A stretch of DNA of 17,974 nt, from positions 1-17,974 of the forward strand of contig DAOUPY010000004.1 in assembly GCA_030625925.1 (NCBI GenBank), given 5' to 3'. The notes under the pieces were generated by a model. It did not search any database, was not told where the DNA came from, and worked only from the letters and a program-made list of their open reading frames with translations. This stretch comes from Fusobacteriaceae bacterium. GTDB lineage: Bacteria; Fusobacteriota; Fusobacteriia; Fusobacteriales; Fusobacteriaceae. Shown one piece after another: positions 6,959-14,025 of this stretch (position 1 is its first letter; each line of letters begins with the position of its first letter). Both the position numbers and the translations under genes were made by a program.

Positions 6959-9427
6959 TTAATTCTTTTCTAGGAGTTTTTTAACTAAACGTTCACTTTC
7001 CCTCACAATTTCTTCGATCTCTAAATTTTTAGGGTATAGAGGTGGAAGGAATGTTAGGTCAACATTTGTAGACTTAGGGAATTTACTTCCAATAGGCATG
7101 GATTTATAAGCTCCATCGATGACAAATGGTTGAACTGGTATATTTAGAGTTTTACTTAAGATAGCAAAAGCTTTTTTAAATTTTGCCATCTCTCCATCCC
7201 TGCTTCTGGCTCCTTCTGGGAATATAACTAGGTTTTTTCCTTGACGAAGTACCATAGCAGCAGTTTGTAAAGTTTCACTTAGATTATTATCCACATCTAA
7301 AAGGATAATATTTCCATGATCAGCACCCCATTTTTTCAATGAATTGTTAAAATGCTTAGAGACAGCTAAGTAATAAGTGTTCTCTAAAATTTTCTTGTTT
7401 AGAGCGGTATTAAGTATAAAACCATCTAGAAAACTTTGGTGATTTCCTATGAATATTGTTGGCTGATTAGTTATATTTTCTAAACCACTTTTATTTATTT
7501 TAATGTATCCCTTAAAAAAAGGAGTTAAGATACATTTTGCAAATTTTAAAGTCGCACTAGATTTAGGGATAAAAACATCGATGTCTTTATTTAATATTTC
7601 AGACCAATCATTTTCTTTTTCTGTGATCTCTACTCCCTTGTCGTGTAAAAACTTAGACAGGTCATATAGAGTCGGATACTGAGAAAGTTCCTCTTCCATA
7701 ATAGTAATATTAAATGTATTTCCGACAAATGATAATAATTCTACAAAATCCAAAGAATCCATTCCTAGATCTAATTCAAAATGATCTTTTGGTGTAGGAG
7801 ACGTTCCTTTTAATTTTTCTATAAATTTTTTCAAGACTAGATATTCTTTTATAGTTGGTTCTTGAACTTTTTCTACGACTCTCTTTTTCTCCTCTAACAG
7901 ATCCTTCAACTTAAATCTTCTGAGTTTTCCCAACCTTGTCTTAGGCAGTTCCTCCTGTACGATTTTGATATCTAATATTTTTCTATAATTAGGAGCTTCA
8001 ATATTATATGGGTCTATAACATTCCATTTTATAGCTTCACTTATGTTTTTTATTCCCTCTTTTTCAATCACTGCAAAATTAGGATATACAATCACAACTA
8101 GATGATTTTTATGTTCAGTAACAGCTAATTCAGAAATTAAATTAGTTTTTTTCATAATATTATCTTCGATATCTTGCGGGTTGATATTTTTTCCATTTGG
8201 AAGAACGATCATTTCTTTTTTTCTACCTATAATATAGAGGTAATCATCCTTGATCTCTCCCAAATCTCCAGTATGAAACCAACCATCTTTATCTATGACT
8301 TCTGCTGTAGCCTCTGGTTTATTATAATATCCCTTCATGATGTTTTTTCCACGAGCAATAATCTCGCCATCATCGGCTATTTTCAATTCAACTTGTGGTA
8401 GTGCACCACCACAAGAGCCAGGTCTGATATCGTCATATCTAGTGAAGGTAAGGATTGGAGAGGTTTCAGTAAGACCATACCCCTCTAATAGTCTAAATCC
8501 AAGAGTACCAAAATCTTTGACTATTTGCGGGTCTATCTTAGCTCCTCCAGATACCATAACATGCATCTCTCCACCAAATCCATCTTGTACTTTTTTGAAT
8601 ATTTTCCTACCCAGTTCTATATTATTTGTTTTAGAAACTATCTTAAATAGTGTTCTAGGGATAAAATTTGCATTTATTTTTTCCATTATTCCCTTATGAA
8701 ACATCTCCCATAGTCTAGGAACTCCTACAAATAATGTGATCTTATATTCCTGCAACGCACCTTTAATAGCGGCAGAAGAGAGGTCATCTAAGATAATAAC
8801 TGTACATCCAACCTTTAGAGGAAGGATTAGATTTCCCATAATTGGGAGTACATGATGCATTGGTAAAAGGGCTAAAACACGATCTTTTTCCCTATACAAA
8901 CCAACTTCAGCGATATTCTCAATATTGGAAAGAAGATTTTCCATAGTAAGCATAACTCCCTTGGGATCTCCAGTAGTACCAGAAGTATAAAGGAGTAAGA
9001 CAGTTTGGTCTCCTACTGGAGCCTCCATATAATCTTTTTTACCTATGTATTTTTCCGGGACTTTCACTTCATCTAAGTTGATGATTGGGATCTCCAGTCC
9101 AGATCTTTTTAGACCTTCTACAGCAACCTCTAAGTTTTTATTACTGGTATACAGATACTTTGGCTTTGCATCGGTTAAAAAATATGCAATTTCAGAGGCA
9201 CTGCTTCCTGCATCGACATTTATAGAAATACCTTTTTTTTCCCAAATAGAAAATACAGCATATGCGATCTCAGGTCGATTTTCTAAGAATACTAACACCT
9301 TGTCTTCTGGATTTTCTAATATTAACATATCTGAATAATATAAAATTCTTCTTACTAATTCTTTGTACGTAATTTCAGTTCCCTTGTATATTAGGGCTGG
9401 TTTGTCTCTTGAAATAATAAATTTCAT
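6959..9427 (-). CDS. Acyl-activating ligase - acyl carrier - 1-acyl-glycerophosphate acyltransferase fusion
   Basis: An 822-residue three-domain enzyme. Residues 1-515 form an AMP-binding adenylating domain: LLYTSGTTGDPKG (146-157), GYGLTETSP (316-324), GWFHTGD (382-388), GRKKEMI (401-407) and a C-terminal KTRLGK with the probable catalytic lysine near 501. Residues about 525-600 form an acyl carrier domain with the phosphopantetheine serine at 558 (GMDSL). Residues about 645-815 form a PlsC-type acyltransferase with NHQSFLD (H663-x4-D668) and FPEGARSR (736-743). The likely role is to activate a free fatty acid with ATP, load it on the built-in carrier and transfer it to a lysophospholipid or glycerolipid. 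The order is the reverse of E. coli Aas (acyltransferase first) and a carrier is added. The start at 9427 follows AGGAGG, so a 22-residue upstream extension is rejected. Confidence 0.88.
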   Translation of the reverse strand: MKFIISRDKPALIYKGTEITYKELVRRILYYSDMLILENPEDKVLVFLENRPEIAYAVFSIWEKKGISINVDAGSSASEIAYFLTDAKPKYLYTSNKNLEVAVEGLKRSGLEIPIINLDEVKVPEKYIGKKDYMEAPVGDQTVLLLYTSGTTGDPKGVMLTMENLLSNIENIAEVGLYREKDRVLALLPMHHVLPIMGNLILPLKVGCTVIILDDLSSAAIKGALQEYKITLFVGVPRLWEMFHKGIMEKINANFIPRTLFKIVSKTNNIELGRKIFKKVQDGFGGEMHVMVSGGAKIDPQIVKDFGTLGFRLLEGYGLTETSPILTFTRYDDIRPGSCGGALPQVELKIADDGEIIARGKNIMKGYYNKPEATAEVIDKDGWFHTGDLGEIKDDYLYIIGRKKEMIVLPNGKNINPQDIEDNIMKKTNLISELAVTEHKNHLVVIVYPNFAVIEKEGIKNISEAIKWNVIDPYNIEAPNYRKILDIKIVQEELPKTRLGKLRRFKLKDLLEEKKRVVEKVQEPTIKEYLVLKKFIEKLKGTSPTPKDHFELDLGMDSLDFVELLSFVGNTFNITIMEEELSQYPTLYDLSKFLHDKGVEITEKENDWSEILNKDIDVFIPKSSATLKFAKCILTPFFKGYIKINKSGLENITNQPTIFIGNHQSFLDGFILNTALNKKILENTYYLAVSKHFNNSLKKWGADHGNIILLDVDNNLSETLQTAAMVLRQGKNLVIFPEGARSRDGEMAKFKKAFAILSKTLNIPVQPFVIDGAYKSMPIGSKFPKSTNVDLTFLPPLYPKNLEIEEIVRESERLVKKLLEKN

Positions 9428-9464
9428 GATATTCCTCCTAAACTTTTGATAAACATTTTTACTT

Positions 9465-9493
9465 ATTATACTATATTTATTGGTGTAAAACAA
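9465..9493 (-). promoter_or_regulatory. Sigma-70 promoter of the acyl ligase fusion gene
   Basis: Minus-strand TTGTTT (9488-9493) and a perfect TATAAT (9465-9470) are separated by 17 nt, about 37 nt before the start codon. Confidence 0.6.
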
Positions 9494-9523
9494 ATTGACT
9501 CAAATAAAAATAAGAATAAAGGA

Positions 9524-9546
9524 ATTTTCTCACCTGCTGAGAAAAT
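9524..9546. promoter_or_regulatory. Perfect inverted repeat between divergent genes (candidate operator)
   Basis: ATTTTCTCA (9524-9532) and TGAGAAAAT (9538-9546) form a perfect 9-bp inverted repeat with a 5-nt spacer. It sits just upstream of the ligase promoter and upstream of lon. No T-run follows and no gene ends here, which favours a protein binding site over a terminator. It is not CIRCE (TTAGCACTC-N9-GAGTGCTAA). Confidence 0.5.
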
Positions 9547-9653
9547 AAAATAGATTAAATATAAAAATTTTTAAATAAATTTACTAGGAAATAATGAGGA
9601 AAGAAGGTATAAATTATTATTATAATAAAATGTTTCATAAAGGGGGGCTGACC

Positions 9654-11435
9654 ATGTATGCACAAGAAAATAATAGTCAATTAATTAACGTAGAGCACAT
9701 CTTGCCAGAAAATTTAACAATTTTACCAATGCTAACAAGACCAATATTTCCAAATATTATGATCCCTATAACTTTTTCAGGGGAAGTTTTTTTAAAAACT
9801 ATCAAGATGGTAGAGGAGACAGAAAATAAATTATTAGGTTTAGTTTTTGTAAAGGAATTAAATCAATTTGATATTTTTAAGTCAGAGCTATATGAAGTTG
9901 GAACAGTAGTAAAAGTTCACAAAATAACACCTCTTTCAGCTAATACAATTCAGATAATAGTCCAAGGGTTGAATAGGTTCGAGCTATTAAAAGTCATGAA
10001 GAAGGAACCTAATATCGTTTGGAATGTAAAATATGATAAAGGGGAAGAGGGTCCTCCGAACGATGAAATACGAGCCTATATGTTAGCAATCATGTCATCT
10101 TTAAAAGAAATTTTTAAGGTTAATCCAATCTTGCAGGAAGAATTGAAGTTACTCATGACCCAGGTAAATTATGAAAAACCAGGTGTACTGATGGATCTGA
10201 TTACTTCTATGTTAAAAACTGAGAATAAAAACCTGCAAGAAGTTTTGGAGGAATGGGAACTAGCTAAGAGGAGTAGATTGATATTAACTATGTTGAAAAA
10301 AGAATTAGAGATATCGCATCTCCAAGAAAAGCTTCAAAAACAAATTGAAGAAAAAGTAAGTAAACAACAAAAAGAATATTTTTTAAGGGAACAATTAAAG
10401 TTAATAAAAAAAGAATTAGGCCTGGAAAAAGATGATAAAGAGACTGAAGTTGAAAAAATATTACAAATATTGGAAGGGAAAACTCTAAGTGAGGAAGCGT
10501 TAAAAACCGTAGAAGAACAAATAGAAAAATTAAAATTGTTAGATAGTCATTCACCGGAACACAATGTGGTAAGATCCTATCTTTTAGCCATAGCGGAGCT
10601 GCCATGGGGAGTTTATTCAGACGATAGTTTGGATATAAATAAATCGAGAAAAAAACTGGATGAAGACCACTATGGATTACAGGATGTTAAAAGTAATATA
10701 TTAGAATTTATTAGTACCATTATGAAAACTGGGACTGTAAGCGGGGCTATCCTTTGTTTAGTAGGACCTCCAGGAGTAGGGAAAACTTCCATTGGAAAAT
10801 CAATCGCAAATGCATTAAATCGTGAATTTTTTAGGTTTTCTGTAGGTGGAATGAAGGATGAAGCGGAGATAAAAGGTCATAGAAGAACTTATATCGGTGC
10901 CATGCCAGGGAAGATATTACAGGCTATAAAAAAAGTTGGAACGGCAAATCCAATAATAATGTTAGATGAGATAGATAAAATTGGGAATAGTTATCAAGGG
11001 GATCCAGCATCGGCTCTCTTAGAGGTATTAGATCCAGAACAGAATGTTGAATTTTTAGATCATTACCTGGATGTAAGATTTGATCTGTCTAAAATTTTAT
11101 TTATAACCACAGCTAACCAGTTAGATACCATCCCTAGACCACTCTTAGATAGAATGGAAATAATTCAATTGCCGGGATATATATTAGAAGAAAAAGAAGA
11201 GATAGCAAAGAAATATTTGATTCCTCATCAAATGGAAGAGCATGGGTTAACGAAAAAAGAGATATCAATATCGGCTCCGACTCTAAGGGAAATCATTGAC
11301 AAATACGCTAGAGAAGCAGGAGTAAGAGGATTAGAAAAGAATATTAAAAAGATTATGAGAAAAGCTACTCTGAAAATTGCCGAGGGAGAACATAAAAAAA
11401 TAAGTGTAAATAAAAAAATATGGAAGAGTTTTTAG
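9654..11435 (+). CDS. lon: Lon protease, N-terminal and AAA+ part (frame broken before the protease domain)
   Basis: A 593-residue frame covering the Lon substrate-binding domain (starting LPMLTRPIFPNIMIP), a coiled-coil linker and the AAA+ motor. Walker A is GPPGVGKT (371-378) and Walker B is IIMLDEIDK (434-442), followed by the pore/sensor region with TTAN and the GVRGLEKNIKKIMRK helix. It stops with IWKSF instead of continuing into the peptidase domain. The missing domain is intact in the -1 frame from 11420. Lon is an ATP-dependent cytoplasmic protease for damaged and regulatory proteins. The start at 9654 is chosen from AAGGGGGG 5 nt upstream. An ATG at 9594 would add 20 non-conserved residues. 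Without a frame correction the product would be an unfolding ATPase with no peptidase. Confidence 0.9.
   Translation: MYAQENNSQLINVEHILPENLTILPMLTRPIFPNIMIPITFSGEVFLKTIKMVEETENKLLGLVFVKELNQFDIFKSELYEVGTVVKVHKITPLSANTIQIIVQGLNRFELLKVMKKEPNIVWNVKYDKGEEGPPNDEIRAYMLAIMSSLKEIFKVNPILQEELKLLMTQVNYEKPGVLMDLITSMLKTENKNLQEVLEEWELAKRSRLILTMLKKELEISHLQEKLQKQIEEKVSKQQKEYFLREQLKLIKKELGLEKDDKETEVEKILQILEGKTLSEEALKTVEEQIEKLKLLDSHSPEHNVVRSYLLAIAELPWGVYSDDSLDINKSRKKLDEDHYGLQDVKSNILEFISTIMKTGTVSGAILCLVGPPGVGKTSIGKSIANALNREFFRFSVGGMKDEAEIKGHRRTYIGAMPGKILQAIKKVGTANPIIMLDEIDKIGNSYQGDPASALLEVLDPEQNVEFLDHYLDVRFDLSKILFITTANQLDTIPRPLLDRMEIIQLPGYILEEKEEIAKKYLIPHQMEEHGLTKKEISISAPTLREIIDKYAREAGVRGLEKNIKKIMRKATLKIAEGEHKKISVNKKIWKSF
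11412..11418 (+). other. A7 slippage/frameshift site within lon
   Basis: Seven A residues lie exactly where the frame breaks. With eight, the protein reads VNKKNMEEFLGKP and gives one 789-residue Lon (E. coli Lon has 784). The downstream frame is reached by a -1 ribosomal shift or by one extra A in the mRNA. A second A7 tract lies 11 nt upstream (11394-11400), but changing its length would lead straight to a stop. Confidence 0.75.
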
Positions 11436-12022
11436 GTAAGCCAATCTTTACCACTGAAGAACTATATAATAAAAACGTACCTGGGGTTACATTGGGATTA
11501 GCCTGGACATCTATGGGAGGAGTTACTCTATATATAGAGGCACGTGTTATAGGTCATCAAGGTGGATTTAAGCAAACAGGTCAATTAGGAGATGTAATGA
11601 AAGAGTCTTCGATTATTGCTTATTCATATGTTAAATCTTTGATGTGTAAAGAAGACTGTGATAAAGATAAAAAAGACTTCTTTGATAAACACAGTATTCA
11701 TCTTCATGTACCGGAAGGTGCTACTCCAAAAGATGGACCTTCTGCTGGAGTAACTATGGCACTTGCCCTATATTCACTGGCTAAAAATCAATCAATTAAA
11801 AACAATATAGCCATGACTGGAGAGATTACCCTCACTGGAAAAGTGTTACCTATTGGGGGAATACGAGAAAAAACAATAGCTGCAAGAAGGGTAGGAATAG
11901 ATACATTATTAATTCCAAAAGATAATAAAACTGATTTTGACAGACTGCCAGATTATATAAAAGAAGGAATCACAGTACACTATGCTGATTATTTTGAAGA
12001 TATATTAAAGGTAGTATTTTAA
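11420..12022 (+). CDS. lon: Lon protease, C-terminal peptidase domain (separate frame)
   Basis: A 200-residue frame holding the complete Lon S16 peptidase domain. The catalytic serine is at residue 108 in ATPKDGPSAG and the catalytic lysine at 151 in GGIREKTIAA, giving an intact Ser-Lys dyad. It begins EEFLGKPIFTTEELYNKNVPGVTLGLAW, which normally follows the AAA+ C-domain without a break. Its ATG overlaps the end of the upstream frame by 16 nt and has no clear ribosome binding site, so independent translation would depend on reinitiation. Alternatives are a true pseudogene mutation, a one-base sequencing error at the A tract, or slippage that makes both full-length and split forms. Confidence 0.9.
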   Translation: MEEFLGKPIFTTEELYNKNVPGVTLGLAWTSMGGVTLYIEARVIGHQGGFKQTGQLGDVMKESSIIAYSYVKSLMCKEDCDKDKKDFFDKHSIHLHVPEGATPKDGPSAGVTMALALYSLAKNQSIKNNIAMTGEITLTGKVLPIGGIREKTIAARRVGIDTLLIPKDNKTDFDRLPDYIKEGITVHYADYFEDILKVVF

Positions 12023-12035
12023 ATTAACTATGAAT

Positions 12036-12084
12036 TATAGAACGTATGACTGGATAGGTTTTATCTATACTTATGCGTTCTATA
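12036..12084 (+). terminator. Hairpin after lon (weak terminator)
   Basis: A 12-bp stem (12036-12047 with 12073-12084, one G-U pair) has a 25-nt loop and is followed only by TTTAAA. It lies 14 nt after the lon stop and may allow read-through into the selenoprotein gene. Confidence 0.45.
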
Positions 12085-12106
12085 TTTAAAAACAAAATTA
12101 AAGTCC

Positions 12107-12112
12107 TATAAT
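12107..12112 (+). promoter_or_regulatory. Candidate -10 box upstream of the selenoprotein gene
   Basis: A perfect TATAAT lies 57 nt before GGAGG. The only -35 at acceptable spacing is a poor TTTAAA (12085-12090, 16 nt spacer). Independent transcription is possible but not proven. Confidence 0.3.
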
Positions 12113-12180
12113 GTATGAATATAAATAATTCCAAACAAAAATATAAAAATCTTAAATCTATGATCTCTGGAGGTTGAATA

Positions 12181-12477
12181 ATGATTTTAATTCATGACAA
12201 ACTGAAAAAATATATGGCTAAAAAAAATCTTAATATTATAAAAATCTCTGTTAAAGTTACTAAAGGCGGCTGATGTGCTGGACAGCAGACACTTCAGGTT
12301 GAAGCAATAGAAAAGATGGAAAATGAAAATGGGTTTACAAAATATGATGTAGATGGTCTGAATTTATATATCTATGATGGTCTGGAATTGACAGATGAAG
12401 TGGAAATTAAATACTTATATTCAATACCTATAATAGGAACTGTACTCAGTGCCAGAGGGTTAAGGATTAAAGATTAA
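12181..12477 (+). CDS. Small HesB/IscA-like selenoprotein (Sec-Cys motif), UGA at codon 31
   Basis: ATG at 12181 follows GGAGG with 7 nt spacing. The frame reads KISVKVTKGG, then TGA (12271-12273), then CAGQQTLQVEA and 57 more codons to TAA at 12475-12477, giving 98 residues. Reading the TGA as selenocysteine gives a GG-Sec-Cys motif between a beta-strand and a polar segment. The later DGLNLYIYDGLEL resembles the DG...fid segment of HesB/IscA-like folds, where known Sec/Cys-Cys redox or metal-binding members occur. A SECIS-like hairpin lies just downstream of the UGA, and a terminator follows the stop. Family assignment is by pattern only. The protein lacks the C-terminal CGC of true IscA, so a redox or metal/selenium role is inferred, not shown. 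If UGA meant stop, a 30-residue peptide would be left, and the open 67 codons after it would be unexplained. Confidence 0.85.
12292..12304 (+). promoter_or_regulatory. Bacterial SECIS-like element
   Basis: CTTCA (12292-12296) pairs perfectly with TGAAG (12300-12304) around a GGT loop that opens 23 nt after the UGA. Bacterial SECIS elements are short stem-loops in the coding region just after the UGA, with a G among the first apical loop bases, which fits. An alternative longer fold from 12270 to 12297 (CTGA...TCAG) competes with it and contains the UGA. Confidence 0.65.
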
Positions 12478-12510
12478 AAAATAAGGAAGCTTTTGGGTTT
12501 CCTTATTTTT
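12477..12510 (+). terminator. Intrinsic terminator of the selenoprotein gene
   Basis: AAAAATAAGGAA (12477-12488) pairs with TTCCTTATTTTT (12499-12510) around a 10-nt loop. It starts at the last base of the stop codon and ends in a T-run. Confidence 0.85.
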
Positions 12511-12539
12511 TAATTACATTGTATAATTAAATGCAAAAA

Positions 12540-12559
12540 AAAAGGTTATAAAACCTTTT
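12540..12559 (-). terminator. Terminator of the half-permease operon
   Basis: An 8-bp stem (12540-12547 with 12552-12559) has a 4-nt loop. On the minus strand it is followed by a long T-run (A-run at 12534-12541 on plus). It lies about 95 nt after the stop at 12655. Confidence 0.7.
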
Positions 12560-12654
12560 AATAAAGACTTATAATTTATAAAAATATAGGGTAGATTTAA
12601 TTCCATAAAATAGAAAGATTAAGGCAGGAATCTATTGGTATTTAAATTAAACTA

Positions 12655-13185
12655 TTAACTTTTTATTGGTAATTTATAACCATTTTTTTCTAATATTCTG
12701 CCCATAGCAATACCGCTTAAGATAACAAGTGGGATAGAGGCTATAATACGAATAAGACTAAATTTCCAACCAAGAAATGTTGATTCAAATAGAATCATAG
12801 GAATACGACCAATTCCGACAGCACCCAAAAATGTAAGGATAACTGTTAAACGAGCACCCTTTTGATAAAGAGAATAAGCTATAGGAAATGCAGGCAGAAG
12901 ACCACCAGCCATGGGAGCTGCCAAAATAAATACCCAGATAAAACTTTTAATACCGCCATCCTTACCAAGATGTTTTACTATTGTCTCTTTTTTCATCCAA
13001 ACATCAAAAAATCCAATCAAAATAAATATTGCCGGTAAAATTTTTATCATTTGAAATGAAAAATTTCCAAAGTTTTTACCGATTTCCATGCCTGGAATAA
13101 ATTTAATTAAAAATGAGATTCCAATAAAAATAATAAATGTTATTAAAAAAATTATTTTAATGGAAAATTGTTTCGTATTTTTCAT
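12655..13185 (-). CDS. Half-size membrane permease, second subunit (ArsP/DUF318-like)
   Basis: A 176-residue integral membrane protein with about four or five helices. The central segment APMAGGLLPAFPIAYSLYQK, followed by GARLTVILTFLGAVGIGRIP, resembles the conserved core of COG0701-type permeases (ArsP/YraQ family), which are normally about twice this length. Its start overlaps the stop of the upstream gene by 4 nt (ATGA, 13182-13185), so the two are co-translated. The upstream protein has a matching core (MPGPIVYPLCKMLVEKGVS). The pair therefore looks like two homologous halves that assemble into one transporter (inference). The substrate is unknown, and no metalloid or metal regulator gene is adjacent. 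Confidence 0.7.
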   Translation of the reverse strand: MKNTKQFSIKIIFLITFIIFIGISFLIKFIPGMEIGKNFGNFSFQMIKILPAIFILIGFFDVWMKKETIVKHLGKDGGIKSFIWVFILAAPMAGGLLPAFPIAYSLYQKGARLTVILTFLGAVGIGRIPMILFESTFLGWKFSLIRIIASIPLVILSGIAMGRILEKNGYKLPIKS

Positions 13186-13664
13186 ATTAACCTCCCTTCT
13201 ACAAACGAAAAGATTAATGCAATAATTAATGCCATAACTAAACTAATAAGATTTCTTAAAATAGCAAATTTCTTCCCAAAATACGCCTTTTCTATAGGAA
13301 AAGTAAGTACTCCTACCATCATAAGAGATGAAGAAAACGCTGCAATAACGCTGTACGATACACCTTTTTCTACAAGCATTTTACAAAGAGGATAAACGAT
13401 AGGTCCTGGCATAACAGTAATTGCACCAATTATTGAAGCAATTGCAACACCAAAATAAGAATCTGAGCCACCAAGATAATTTACAATCAGACTATGTGGT
13501 ATAAAATACAATATAATAGAAACCGATATTAGAATAGAAATAAATGGGAGCGTAATCTTCCATAACTTTTTCATGCCAACGATAAAAGCCTTTTTAGTTT
13601 TTTGCTGATCAATGAAAAAAGAAATTATTGTAACAATTACTGTTAAAAAATATATAAAATTCAT
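13182..13664 (-). CDS. Half-size membrane permease, first subunit (ArsP/DUF318-like)
   Basis: A 160-residue membrane protein with four or five helices. The core MPGPIVYPLCKMLVEKGVSY followed by SVIAAFSSSLMMVG is equivalent to the core of its operon partner. It starts with a short hydrophobic segment, then a cytoplasmic KKAFIVGMKKLWK stretch, as seen at the domain start of such permeases. The ATG at 13664 is preceded by AGGAGA at a rather long spacing (11 nt). It is the first gene of the two-gene operon, under the promoter at 13761-13789. The 5' leader contains an inverted repeat that could control it. Confidence 0.7.
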   Translation of the reverse strand: MNFIYFLTVIVTIISFFIDQQKTKKAFIVGMKKLWKITLPFISILISVSIILYFIPHSLIVNYLGGSDSYFGVAIASIIGAITVMPGPIVYPLCKMLVEKGVSYSVIAAFSSSLMMVGVLTFPIEKAYFGKKFAILRNLISLVMALIIALIFSFVEGRLI

Positions 13665-13695
13665 AAATATTAATTCTCCTTATATTTCAAAATAA

Positions 13696-13725
13696 TTGTT
13701 GCCAAAATATAAGATTAAGCAACAA
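13696..13725. promoter_or_regulatory. Inverted repeat in the half-permease leader
   Basis: TTGTTGC (13696-13702) and GCAACAA (13719-13725) form a perfect 7-bp inverted repeat with a 16-nt spacer, downstream of the promoter and upstream of the start codon. It could be a repressor operator or an RNA hairpin. Confidence 0.4.
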
Positions 13726-13760
13726 CTTTATTAAATTAATATATATCTTAATTTGTTCAT

Positions 13761-13789
13761 ATGATACATGATTATTTAATTAAAATCAA
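13761..13789 (-). promoter_or_regulatory. Sigma-70 promoter of the half-permease operon
   Basis: Minus-strand TTGATT (13784-13789) and TATCAT (13761-13766) are separated by 17 nt. The stretch from 13790 to 14010 is AT-rich and shows no gene. I find no convincing promoter for the plus-strand gene that follows. Confidence 0.55.
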
Positions 13790-14025
13790 GTAATATTGAA
13801 TTCAATTTAATCACTGATAAATGTCTGTAGTGTTATATAACGAAATGATAAAAAATAAAAGTCGATGGATTAAGTCAAAATGCCCTTTTAGAATATAAAT
13901 TTATAATTAGAAGAATATTATTTTTTATTGTTATCTAGGAAATTATAAATTTAATTGTAAAAGAATATATATAAATAAGTGAAACAGTAGTTTTATAATC
14001 CCAATTCACTATACAAGGAGAAATT

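Noticed and set aside
8174..9338. Plus-strand reading frames inside the acyl ligase gene
   Set aside because: They are antisense shadows with no ribosome binding site or recognisable protein.
9428..9493. Extended start of the acyl ligase fusion
   Set aside because: It overlaps the -10 promoter region, and AGGAGG precedes the Met at 9427.
12181..12273. A 30-residue peptide ending at the TGA, or a nonsense-mutated pseudogene
   Set aside because: The frame stays open for 67 more sensible codons to a stop that abuts a terminator. A Cys codon follows the TGA and a SECIS-like hairpin is in place.
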